Source: JANQHO01 sp965218075 (GTDB lineage Bacteria > Bacteroidota > Bacteroidia > Flavobacteriales > Schleiferiaceae). Taken from it: 64,000 nucleotides of DNA. Positions within the stretch are counted from its first letter, which is position 1; each line of letters opens with the position of its first letter. The stretch spans positions 2,189,930-2,253,929 of the forward strand of contig CBDCJZ010000003.1 in the NCBI GenBank assembly GCA_965218075.1. Reading direction: 5' to 3'. Made by a program: the position numbers and the translations under genes. Positions 1-8,380 of this stretch are shown here, piece after piece. Under the pieces are notes generated by a model that searched no databases, was not told the origin of the DNA, and saw only the letters and a list, made by a program, of their open reading frames with translations.

Positions 1-516
1 TTCTTTCGGAAAGAGCGAAAAAAGCATTCAACGCAAAGTCCTGAGAATATAAACATTAGTGAAAATCAATATATATGGTGTCAGGAAAAAGTGAAAATGC
101 CTCTTGATGAAATCAAAAAAATTATTGAAAAATGGATACGTCAAAAGCCATTAAAGTATTTGTCTTATTGCATGTACAAAAATGTTAAAGATCTTATAAA
201 TCAATTGAAAAAAAATAATATTATAACCAGTGTTTATTCAGATTACAGGGTAGATGAAAAGCTGAAAGCTATGAACATTCAAGTAAATCATGTTTTTAGT
301 TCAGAACAGAAAGAAATAGATGTATTAAAACCCAATCCCAAAGGTCTAAATTATATTGCTAAAAGCTTAAATGTCAGTAAGCAGCATATTTTGTTCATTG
401 GAGATCAAGCAGAGCTTGATGGTGCCTGTGCAAAGCGAGCAAAAGTTAAATATTTACATATAAATAGAAAAAGCGCTAACTCAGTTTATAAGAGATTAGT
501 AAATGAATTACAGTGA
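1..516 (+). CDS. HAD-family phosphatase, 5'-partial
   Basis: The frame is open from base 1, so the N-terminal part, including the DxD nucleophile motif, lies left of the window; about 171 residues are visible. Seen: a motif II-like serine in SVYSDYR, the motif III lysine in KPNPKG, and the motif IV acidic loop FIGDQAELDGACAKRA. These place it in the haloacid dehalogenase superfamily of phosphatases. It overlaps the next gene by 14 nt. The methyltransferase and UbiA-type transferase that follow suggest it removes a phosphate from a polyprenyl-linked sugar, as in UbiA/HAD pairs that make prenyl-phosphate pentoses; this is inference. The first internal start is a GTG at 91, but homology-like sequence upstream argues against it. 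Confidence 0.85.
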   Translation, partial: FFRKERKKHSTQSPENINISENQYIWCQEKVKMPLDEIKKIIEKWIRQKPLKYLSYCMYKNVKDLINQLKKNNIITSVYSDYRVDEKLKAMNIQVNHVFSSEQKEIDVLKPNPKGLNYIAKSLNVSKQHILFIGDQAELDGACAKRAKVKYLHINRKSANSVYKRLVNELQ

Positions 517-1399
517 GCCGAAAAATAATAGTAATTGTTGGGTTTGTTGTTCCAGTCACCTAAAACTAGTTAAAAGATCGGATGTAGAGAATTCTATTGA
601 TAGTACAAATTTTGCGATTACTAATTCAGATTACGGCAAGACAAAAGAATTAAGCCAATGTGAAAACTGTGGATTCATCCAATGTACAAAAGAAAATAAT
701 GTGATCCATTTCTATGAGGATTTGATTGACTATGAGTATGAAAACACTAGAAAAGAAAGAAAACTTCAAGAACAAAGAATACTTAAAATTATCCAAAAGA
801 TAAAGCCCCGTGGAAAACTGCTGGATATAGGTGCAGGGAGCGGAGTTATGGTTGAAGCCGCACTTGAAATGGGATATAACGCAACGGGAATAGAGCCTTC
901 TCGTTGGCTCCATGAAAAAGCTACGGAGAAAGGATTGCCAATTCATTTAGGCAGTTTTCCCATGGATGGCTTAACGAAAAAATATGACGTGATCGCATTA
1001 GTGGATGTGATTGAGCATGTGAACAATCCGAAAGACTTATTAAATCATATCCGTCAGTCGCTTAAATGGGATGGAATTCTCGTGATAGTTACTCCTGATG
1101 TTAATTCTATCATGGCCAAATTATTTAAATGGAAATGGTGGCATTTCCGAGTAGCGCATATTGGATATTTCAATAAGAGCACTCTTAGCCGAATTACAAA
1201 ATCAACCAGTTTTAAATGCATTAAAAAAACAAAACCGGCCTGGTATTTTAGCTTAGAATACCTTATAGAAAGAGGTTATCAATATCTTCCAAAGTACTTA
1301 CGATTACCTATTCCACGATTTATTAAAAAAGTAGTGATTCCGCTTAATTTGAGAGACTCTTTACTTGGTGTATATCAAATACAAGAGGAAAACAATTGA
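503..1399 (+). CDS. Class I SAM-dependent methyltransferase with N-terminal Cys pairs
   Basis: 298 residues. Two cysteine pairs near the N-terminus (CWVC at 12-15, CENC at 53-56) look like a small zinc-binding module. The Rossmann methyltransferase core follows, with motif I LLDIGAGSG at about 106-114, an acidic residue closing the second strand (GIEPS) and a post-motif DVIEHV. The tail has the WWHFRVAHIGYF stretch common in sugar and polyprenyl methyltransferases of surface-glycan clusters. It overlaps the HAD gene by 14 nt and ends 1 nt before the UbiA-type gene, so the three are surely cotranscribed. The substrate is not evident; a lipid-linked or nucleotide sugar is the likely guess. Confidence 0.85.
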   Translation: MNYSEPKNNSNCWVCCSSHLKLVKRSDVENSIDSTNFAITNSDYGKTKELSQCENCGFIQCTKENNVIHFYEDLIDYEYENTRKERKLQEQRILKIIQKIKPRGKLLDIGAGSGVMVEAALEMGYNATGIEPSRWLHEKATEKGLPIHLGSFPMDGLTKKYDVIALVDVIEHVNNPKDLLNHIRQSLKWDGILVIVTPDVNSIMAKLFKWKWWHFRVAHIGYFNKSTLSRITKSTSFKCIKKTKPAWYFSLEYLIERGYQYLPKYLRLPIPRFIKKVVIPLNLRDSLLGVYQIQEENN

Positions 1400-1400
1400 C

Positions 1401-2312
1401 ATGTTCAAATATTACATTTCAATAGCTCGCCCCGATCATTGGTTCAAGAATTTTTTCATGTTACCTGGAATTATACTGGCACTTCAGCATGATAACAATA
1501 TTTTGATGAGCAATCTGCTATTAAAAGTAGGACTGGGAGTAATTAGTATTTGTTTAATTGCCTCTGCAAATTATGTTATCAATGAATGGTTAGATTTAGA
1601 ATCTGATAAATTTCATCCCACAAAAAAAAATCGTCCTTTCATTACTAAAGATCTTAAAGCAAGGTGGGTATATATTGAATACATTCTTTTAGCAATAGTA
1701 GGGATAATTATTGCCTTTTTCATCTCAAAATTATACTTAATAACTACTTTAGTTTTTTTGTTAGCGGGAATTCTATATAATGTCAAGCCTTTTCGTACTA
1801 AAGATAAAGTTTACTTAGACGTTATTTCCGAATCGATAAATAACCCTTTAAGACTATGTATGGGATGGTTTACTATTGCCCCCCATACATTTCCCCCATC
1901 GAGTATTCTAATGTCTTATTGGATGGGGGGTGCATTCCTGATGGCAGCAAAGCGATTTGCAGAGTACAGATTTATCAACAATCCAAAAACGGCAGGATTG
2001 TATAGAGCATCTTTTAAACAATACGATGAGAAGAAATTACTAACCTCAATCGTTTTTTATGCGATTCTCAGTTCTTTCTTTTTAAGCACTTTTTTAATTA
2101 AACATAAAATTGAACTGATTTTATGTTTCCCTTTATTTTCTATTCTGTTTGCGTGGTATTTGAATATTGCTTTTAAAGATAACTCTCCTGCACAACATCC
2201 TGAAAAACTTTACAAGGAAAAATCATTTACCATATTTGTAATTTTTCTTGCAATCTTCACCATAATAATGATTAAAATACAATTGCCATTCTTGCAAGTT
2301 TTATTCAATTAA
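1401..2312 (+). CDS. UbiA-family prenyl-phosphate (phosphoribosyl)transferase
   Basis: Integral membrane protein of about 303 residues with some eight hydrophobic segments. I chose the ATG at 1401, preceded by an AGAGGAAAA ribosome-binding site, over an upstream in-frame start at 1365 that would overlap the methyltransferase. The first aspartate-rich motif, residues 61-79, reads NExLDxExDxxHPxKKxRP, matching decaprenyl-phosphate phosphoribosyltransferase-like enzymes rather than menaquinone or ubiquinone enzymes. A second polar motif (YNVKPFRTKD...DVISESIN) lies at about 126-148. Known family role: transfer of a pentose phosphate to a polyprenyl phosphate, with a HAD phosphatase finishing the reaction. 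The neighbouring HAD gene fits that; the methyltransferase is an addition. Confidence 0.85.
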   Translation: MFKYYISIARPDHWFKNFFMLPGIILALQHDNNILMSNLLLKVGLGVISICLIASANYVINEWLDLESDKFHPTKKNRPFITKDLKARWVYIEYILLAIVGIIIAFFISKLYLITTLVFLLAGILYNVKPFRTKDKVYLDVISESINNPLRLCMGWFTIAPHTFPPSSILMSYWMGGAFLMAAKRFAEYRFINNPKTAGLYRASFKQYDEKKLLTSIVFYAILSSFFLSTFLIKHKIELILCFPLFSILFAWYLNIAFKDNSPAQHPEKLYKEKSFTIFVIFLAIFTIIMIKIQLPFLQVLFN

Positions 2313-2465
2313 AACAGTTGTTAGGTCTAAACAAAAACAGGAGTAAAATTTCTCTAAACTTACATTTTCAAAGGAGCGTCAGTTTTATGGATCTATTTTT
2401 CATTGAATCACAACATGGTTATAAACATATTCTCTTCCTAAGCTAGTCATGACCCAAAATTGATT

Positions 2466-3182
2466 CTATTCAATAATAAGTTTTCTAGTTCTTATCGATT
2501 TACCATTTTCTTTGAACTCGTAAAAATAGACACCGGGAATAAGTGATGATACATCTATGTGATATTCTGCAGAATAATCTGCCAACTGCTCAGTTAATAC
2601 TTGTTTGCCTATAATATTCTTGATTTCAAATGAACAGTTTTTGATATTTCCTCCATAGCTAACGGTTAACCAGTGATGTACAGGATTAGGATATACTGAG
2701 ACTAAGCTTGTCTTTTCATTTTCCTTCGTGCTAAAGTCTGGCGTAACTTTATAGGTAATTGTGAAGGCGATACTATCTCGAGGATTTTCACTATCGAAGA
2801 ATACATATGTAATAGGACCTGACGAAGAGACCCCATTCATATTGGGATACACATGACCAGTAAAATCCTTATTAAAGTCTCCGGATTTGATCTCTATTGC
2901 AGTTGGAGAAACAGAAACTGAGGTCTGATAACACACCCCCCAGCATATAGCATTGCTGTCAGTTAAAGAATTGTAATTCCTATCTATCCGTTTAACCTTG
3001 AAATTTTTGTCCGCGGAACTGATATTCATCACACCGATATAAGCTGAAAGGTCATTGGAGGTAGAAGCATTTCCTTCCACAATGGTATCAGCCAAAACAA
3101 TCTTCAAGCTCTGAGCTAAGATTACATTCGATACAAGCAGGAATACTAAGACATATGGCAATTTTTCTATTTTCATCATCAT
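2466..3182 (-). CDS. Secreted protein with type IX secretion (type A) sorting domain
   Basis: 238 residues. A signal peptide covers about residues 1-24 (hydrophobic run ending ILAQ). The middle is a beta-rich domain I do not recognise, with a close cysteine pair in CWGVC. The last ~75 residues form a T9SS type A sorting domain: it begins YPNPV, has the FEIKNIIGKQV strand, and ends with PGVYFYEF and a basic tail KSIRTRKLIIE. Such domains send proteins across the outer membrane in Bacteroidota and are then removed. Three ATGs in a row (3182, 3179, 3176) leave the exact start open. It is a single gene with its own promoter. Confidence 0.88.
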   Translation of the reverse strand: MMMKIEKLPYVLVFLLVSNVILAQSLKIVLADTIVEGNASTSNDLSAYIGVMNISSADKNFKVKRIDRNYNSLTDSNAICWGVCYQTSVSVSPTAIEIKSGDFNKDFTGHVYPNMNGVSSSGPITYVFFDSENPRDSIAFTITYKVTPDFSTKENEKTSLVSVYPNPVHHWLTVSYGGNIKNCSFEIKNIIGKQVLTEQLADYSAEYHIDVSSLIPGVYFYEFKENGKSIRTRKLIIE

Positions 3183-3204
3183 GTTTGTGCTAGTTATACA
3201 GTAT

Positions 3205-3236
3205 CAAAGATAAAAAAAATTATAATTTTCCGCAAT
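3205..3236 (-). promoter_or_regulatory. Bacteroidota-type promoter of the T9SS protein gene
   Basis: On the minus strand TATCTTTG (3212-3205) matches the TAnnTTTG -7 element. ATTG at 3236-3233 lies 20 nt upstream as a weak -33 element. The -7 element is 22 nt before the first ATG. Confidence 0.55.
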
Positions 3237-3766
3237 TCTTTGTTAAAGACTTGATTTTATTTATCTTTTATTATAAAACAAAACAAGGAATGGATAGATT
3301 TAAATTGCTCAAAAAGTTTCCAACAGAGCAAAGTTCCATAAAACATTGGTTTCACTAAGCAGGTCTCAGGGAGTATAAAGACGAATTCACTTGATTCTTT
3401 GAAACTAGCATGTATGTGATTCTAAAAGCGAATACGTGCGTGCTTAGCCAACTCACCCAATGCTAGTTGGTTGAGGAAGTGGCTCGATTCCTTCGGCTTG
3501 AGAAAAAGTTATTCTGTTTCGGGGGAATTTGCTGTTCTTTCACGCTTGCTACCTAATATAAACTTGGTATTTTCGAATACTACTGGGTGTTACTACGATG
3601 AAATGGATATTTCAAAAATCCCGATAATGGGCGTGAAGGAATATTATGTCAAATCGAAAAAAGTGCCCATTTCTCTATTGCAGTAGCAATAGTAAATGTA
3701 GAGAGGAAAGGCGCATAACTCATCACAGGATTGATGATAAGTTTGCTTTTCTCGATTCTGAAGATC
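3237..3766. other. Low-coding stretch with one short ORF
   Basis: No recognisable gene. A 71-residue plus-strand reading frame (3471-3686, beginning with a non-ATG codon and containing SVSGEFAVLSRLLPNINLVF) looks more protein-like than its surroundings and may be a gene fragment, but I cannot assign it. It abuts the 3' end of hsdR, at the edge of the defence island. Confidence 0.4.
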
Positions 3767-6595
3767 TTAATCGACTCCATCTATAAACGTTTCAATAAAT
3801 TCTTTTATTTTTTCGGTGATGCGTTTGGCAAAAGGAAGACGTTCTTTAAGCTTCAGGGGCGTATGTGCAATGGCAATAACTGCATCCGGTAAAGGTGGTT
3901 TCTCTGTAAACAAGTAATCATCAATCACTTTCTGTAAGCCCTCGGGGTCCAGCCCCTCGCTTTCACTCAAGAGTCTTATGCTCTTGTCCCTTTCTTCCTT
4001 CCAATACTCATCGAAAATTGCCCTCACATCGTCCTCTTTCGCTATCGCGGGAAAATGCTCGTTGATAAAGCGCTCGATCAGTTCTTTCTTGCTGCGCAAC
4101 TGCAATTCCATCTCCAGAATGCCGAGGATCTTCTTACGCTCTTTCTCCTGTTCGGCTGGTCCAACAGAGTGCAAATTGCCTAACAAGGCGATGATATAGC
4201 TGACATTGACCTCGTCTCGATGGATCAATTCCAACTCGAAATCGATATCCTCGAGGATCGAGACTTTTTCTTTCTGTTTGTCTCTCTTCGCCTTCTTCGC
4301 CTTTTCATACAAATCAAGGTACTTGCTCTTGTAATTCTCGAACTTCTGCTCATCCATGGTCAAGTCGTCGAAACCGAAGTCGGTAAAGCAAGCGAGTCGG
4401 TTCTTGATGCGAATCAGCTCACGAAACGCCTGGATGAATCGTGCTTCGTCTTCTTCGGTCGTTAACTTGTTCACACTGTCGACAGTCGGGGCGATCTGCA
4501 GTAATTCAGCTACCGCATCGTCAAACTTTTCGACGTATTTCTCATACGGCTGCAGGATGACCTCTTCGATGACTTCCTTATTGGCAAAGAGCTCGATCGC
4601 CTGGTCTGTGGCAGGTTTGAGATTGCGAAAACACACCACGTTGCCCTGCGACTTCTTCTGTCCCATGATGCGATTGGTACGGGAGTAGGCTTGAATCAGA
4701 CCGTGGTACCTGAGATTCTTGTCCACATAAATGGTATTCAATGACTTGCTGTCAAAACCGGTCAGAAACATGTTCACGACCAGCAAGATATTGAGCCGGC
4801 GTGACTTGACCCGTTTGCCAATATCTTTGTAGTAACCATAGAAATTGTCCGTGGAGAAATTGGTCCCGTAAGTGTCGTTGTAGTCGCGGATAAAACCTTC
4901 CAGCTGGTCGCGGTTGTGCTGGTTAATGGTCCCGTTTGCCGCTTCTGTTACATCCGTCTCAATATTCCCGTCTGCATCCCGGTCGTCTTCGTTGACTTGA
5001 TAAGAAAAGATCGCGCCAATCTTTAAATTGTGTTCTCCGGTCTCTTTTTTCTGCCTGAACAGTTCATAGTACTTAACCAAAGTGTTGATATTGGAAACGC
5101 AAAAAATTGCTGTGAACTCCCGACTGTGGGTTTTGCGGTTGTGGTTCGCAATAATGTAGTCGGTAACAGCATCTAGTCGCTCATCCGCCTCCATCACTTC
5201 GGCGGTGTCAATGGCTTCCACTTCAATGTCTTTGACTCCTTCTTTCTGCTTGACGGTGTGGATGTACTCCACCGAGAACTTGAGCACATTCTCATCACGG
5301 ATAGCATTCGTAATGACGTATTTATGCAGGCATTCGTTGAACAGGTCTTTCGTGGTGCGTTTCCCGTGTACATTGGCAGAAGAGTTCTCAGCAAAGATTG
5401 GTGTACCGGTAAAGCCGAACATCTGCACCCAGGGGAAATACTCTCTGATGCGTTTATGCGTGTCTCCGAACTGGCTGCGGTGGCATTCGTCGAAAATAAA
5501 TACCATGCGCTGGTCCTGCAATGGGGTCATGGTCTTTGAGTATTTGCCTTTGCAAATCGCTGTATTCAGCTTCTGCAGGGTGGTTACAATCAAGGGTGTG
5601 CCGTCTCCGAATTGCTCCACCAGTTTCTTGGTGTTGTTGGTGGCATCCACGCTGCCTTCACTGAAGCTGTTGAACTCCTTGATGGTCTGGTAATCCAGGT
5701 CTTTTCTGTCCACCACAAACACAACTTTGTGGATATACGGGGACTGGGTGAGGATCTGAGCAGCCTTGAAAGAGGTCAATGTCTTACCTGAACCGGTGGT
5801 ATGCCAGATATAGCCGAACTTCTCGCTGTTTTTGACCCGCTCAACGATCGCTTCAACCGCGTGGTACTGATAGGGCCGCAATACCATCAGCATCTGTTGA
5901 CTTTCGTTCAACACTACATACTTAGTGATGAGCTTGGAAAGCTGGCACTTCTCCAGGAATACCTCTGCAAACTCGCTGAGTTGGGTCACCTTTTTATTGT
6001 CTTTGTCTGCCCAGAAAAAGGTTTGCTTGAAGTCTCTTTTGCTAACAGGGTTATTGGCGTAATATTTAGTGTTGATCCCATTGCTGATTACGAATAGCTG
6101 AATGTATCCGAACAGGCCATAGCCTGCGGCAAAGGAATGACGATGGTGGTTCGTTTGATTAAAGGCTTCCTTGAGTTCCAGACCGCGGCGTTTTAATTCA
6201 ATCTGAACCAGAGGCAGGCCATTGATGAGTAAGGTCACATCATAACGATTGGCGTATGTTCCCTTCATGGTGACCTGATGAGTCACCTGGTATTCATTCT
6301 TGCACCAACGGATTTGGTTAATTAGTTCGATATAGCCGGTATCACCATCATCTTTGGTGTAGTCCACCTTGTCACGCAATATCTTTGCTTTCTCAAAGAT
6401 ATTGCCGCGAGCGATCTTGTTTAATATCTGTTTGAATTCATTATCTGACAGGTTACATTTGTTGTGTTTTTCAAGCTGTCGTTTTAAATTTGTGATAATT
6501 TCGCTTTCATCATTGATGCTTACCCTTTCAAAGCCCAGTGTTTCCAGTTGGGCAATGAGTTTGTTTTCGAGGGTTTGTTCTGATTCGGTGGTCAT
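3767..6595 (-). CDS. hsdR: Type I restriction enzyme R subunit (HsdR)
   Basis: 942 residues, the usual length for EcoR124-like HsdR. The N-terminal PD-(D/E)xK nuclease is at about 90-140 (D119, then E133-L-K135). The superfamily 2 translocase follows: Walker A HTTGSGKT at about 265-272, DECH at 369-372, FGFTGTP (motif III) and QAYSRTNR (motif VI). A helical C-terminal region would contact the methylase core. It cleaves unmodified DNA after ATP-driven translocation, in complex with HsdM and HsdS. It is separated from hsdMS by two genes on the other strand, so it probably has its own promoter in the 85 nt before 6681. It is visibly richer in G+C than the ribosomal genes, consistent with horizontal transfer. 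Confidence 0.96.
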   Translation of the reverse strand: MTTESEQTLENKLIAQLETLGFERVSINDESEIITNLKRQLEKHNKCNLSDNEFKQILNKIARGNIFEKAKILRDKVDYTKDDGDTGYIELINQIRWCKNEYQVTHQVTMKGTYANRYDVTLLINGLPLVQIELKRRGLELKEAFNQTNHHRHSFAAGYGLFGYIQLFVISNGINTKYYANNPVSKRDFKQTFFWADKDNKKVTQLSEFAEVFLEKCQLSKLITKYVVLNESQQMLMVLRPYQYHAVEAIVERVKNSEKFGYIWHTTGSGKTLTSFKAAQILTQSPYIHKVVFVVDRKDLDYQTIKEFNSFSEGSVDATNNTKKLVEQFGDGTPLIVTTLQKLNTAICKGKYSKTMTPLQDQRMVFIFDECHRSQFGDTHKRIREYFPWVQMFGFTGTPIFAENSSANVHGKRTTKDLFNECLHKYVITNAIRDENVLKFSVEYIHTVKQKEGVKDIEVEAIDTAEVMEADERLDAVTDYIIANHNRKTHSREFTAIFCVSNINTLVKYYELFRQKKETGEHNLKIGAIFSYQVNEDDRDADGNIETDVTEAANGTINQHNRDQLEGFIRDYNDTYGTNFSTDNFYGYYKDIGKRVKSRRLNILLVVNMFLTGFDSKSLNTIYVDKNLRYHGLIQAYSRTNRIMGQKKSQGNVVCFRNLKPATDQAIELFANKEVIEEVILQPYEKYVEKFDDAVAELLQIAPTVDSVNKLTTEEDEARFIQAFRELIRIKNRLACFTDFGFDDLTMDEQKFENYKSKYLDLYEKAKKAKRDKQKEKVSILEDIDFELELIHRDEVNVSYIIALLGNLHSVGPAEQEKERKKILGILEMELQLRSKKELIERFINEHFPAIAKEDDVRAIFDEYWKEERDKSIRLLSESEGLDPEGLQKVIDDYLFTEKPPLPDAVIAIAHTPLKLKERLPFAKRITEKIKEFIETFIDGVD

Positions 6596-6680
6596 TATTC
6601 TTTAGGATGAACTTCCAAGTTTATTTAAAGTTGACAGCTCTGTAATTGCTTGCATAATTATAAATATTCTCATTAGTCTT

Positions 6681-7559
6681 ATGTTTTATCGCCAAAAAAT
6701 ACTTCTTAATTTCTTGGCGGACAAAGAATACCTGTCACCTACTAAGTTACAGAAAATGCTTTTTTTGTTTTGTAAGAAGCATAAGTACGATTTTTACTCA
6801 TTTGTGCCATATCAATATGGAGGATATTCCTTTCAAGCGCAACATGACTTATATACCCTAGAAAAAAAGCATTTTTGGATAAAAAAATATAACAAAAGCT
6901 ATACTTTGCATTCATTTCAAGACAAAGCAAAAATCACATTAAAAGAGAAACATGCTCAGGAAATCCAAGGCATTAAGAGAGATTGGTCAAGCAGATCAGA
7001 AAATGGTATTATCCGATATTCATACGAAAAATACCCTTACTATGCGATACATAGTAATTTGTTGGAAGGGAGCATGGCGGATTTGAAAGACAAGGTTTTA
7101 TCATATAAACCAAAGGCAGCGAATGATGCGAAAATTTTCACCATAGGCTATGAGGGACGCTCAGTTGAACAATATTTTAATATTTTTCTCAAGAATGATA
7201 TTAAATTACTATGTGATGTTCGGGCCAACCCAAGCAGCAGAAAGTATGGATTTTCTAAAAAAACACTACAACATATTTGTGAACAATTTGGCATTCTCTA
7301 TCAACATATCCCAGAGTTAGGTATCGCGTCCGCTTCGCGAAAAAATCTACATGAGCCGAAGGACTATGCCCAGTTATTCAGAAGATACCGAGCGAAGACC
7401 TTGAATAATACTGCTCCATTAAACCAAATAAAAAAAATCATAGATAAATATAAACGAATTGCTTTGACCTGCTTTGAGGCGGATATTCATTGCTGTCACA
7501 GAAAATCTCTCGCAGAGAAACTAAAGGACATGACTAAGACTGATATAAGACATTTATGA
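6681..7559 (+). CDS. DUF488 protein with Panacea/SocA-like N-terminal domain
   Basis: 292 residues in two parts. Residues 1-~140 (LSPTKLQKMLFLFCK, then FVPYQYGGYSFQAQ) resemble the Panacea/DUF4065 antitoxin-like fold. Residues ~151-285 are a DUF488 domain, opening FTIGYEGRSVEQYF and ending with the family's conserved CFEADIHCCHRK motif (C264, C271/C272, H273). The biochemical role of DUF488 is not established to my knowledge. It starts 85 nt from the divergent hsdR and overlaps the next gene by 4 nt (ATGA), so the pair is one unit. Placement between hsdR and hsdS suggests an accessory defence function; that is inference from position only. Confidence 0.75.
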   Translation: MFYRQKILLNFLADKEYLSPTKLQKMLFLFCKKHKYDFYSFVPYQYGGYSFQAQHDLYTLEKKHFWIKKYNKSYTLHSFQDKAKITLKEKHAQEIQGIKRDWSSRSENGIIRYSYEKYPYYAIHSNLLEGSMADLKDKVLSYKPKAANDAKIFTIGYEGRSVEQYFNIFLKNDIKLLCDVRANPSSRKYGFSKKTLQHICEQFGILYQHIPELGIASASRKNLHEPKDYAQLFRRYRAKTLNNTAPLNQIKKIIDKYKRIALTCFEADIHCCHRKSLAEKLKDMTKTDIRHL

Positions 7560-8380
7560 AAAAAGAAAAAATATGGATTACAGTCAAGACATATCCTGTT
7601 TTCTCTAAAAAATATTTTGAGCTGGTTTGTACAGCAGGCATAAACGAAAGGGGAGAATGGAGACGGCTTTATCCAATCCCTTTTCGTCGAATGAATGAAA
7701 TAGAAAAATACAAAAAATATCAATGGATTGAAGCGGCTATTGAAAAAGACACAAGCGACCACCGCCCAGAAAGCTACAAGATAAAGGGCGAAATTACAAT
7801 CATTTCATCTATAGATACTAAGAATTGCTGGGAAAAAAGAAGACACATTCTTAAAAACACCCCAACTTTTGATAATAAGCAAGAAATCATTAAGAAAGCG
7901 CATACTAACCAATTATCTTTAACGATATTTCGCCCAAAAAAAATTATAGGCTTTGAATACGAAAAAACTGAGCGAGAATGGTCCCAAGAGACAATAAGAC
8001 AACTTGAGGCAGAGAATAAGCAATTAAACCTAAACCTTTTTGAAGATTTCAAAAAAGAAATTAAACTAGTTAAAAAAGTTCCTTATAAGTTTTTCTACAA
8101 ATTTTTAGATGCTGCCAATGAAGAATCAAGACTCATGATAGAGGATTGGGAAATAGGGGCTTTATACTGGAACTGTCTGCGGAAGCATGGTAATGAACAA
8201 AAGGCGCTTATTGATGTTCAAAATAAATACGAAGGTTTTATATCGAAAAATGAAGTATTGTTATTTCTTGGAACGACGAAAGAGTTTCATATAAGAAAAG
8301 CAAGAAATCCTTATGTGATCATAGGGGTCTTTTACCCTCCTAAAACTAAACAAAGATCTGTTGCAGCAGACCTTTCTTGA
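7556..8380 (+). CDS. Conserved partner protein of DUF488 gene, function unknown
   Basis: 274 residues, no signal peptide or membrane segment. The opening (WITVKTYPVFSKKYFELVCT, then GEWRRLYPIPFR) is one I associate with proteins found next to DUF488 genes; no function is known to me. A basic/acidic helical part follows, and the C-terminus has ARNPYVIIGVFYPP. The start codon overlaps the DUF488 stop. The last 35 nt run convergently into the 3' end of hsdS; the residues after FYPPK may be a junction product rather than original sequence. Probably a partner or substrate-recognition subunit of the DUF488 protein. Confidence 0.7.
   Translation: MKKEKIWITVKTYPVFSKKYFELVCTAGINERGEWRRLYPIPFRRMNEIEKYKKYQWIEAAIEKDTSDHRPESYKIKGEITIISSIDTKNCWEKRRHILKNTPTFDNKQEIIKKAHTNQLSLTIFRPKKIIGFEYEKTEREWSQETIRQLEAENKQLNLNLFEDFKKEIKLVKKVPYKFFYKFLDAANEESRLMIEDWEIGALYWNCLRKHGNEQKALIDVQNKYEGFISKNEVLLFLGTTKEFHIRKARNPYVIIGVFYPPKTKQRSVAADLS

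Noticed and set aside
5205..5693. 162-codon plus-strand frame inside hsdR
   Set aside because: Antisense to the helicase motifs of hsdR; no start signal or homology.
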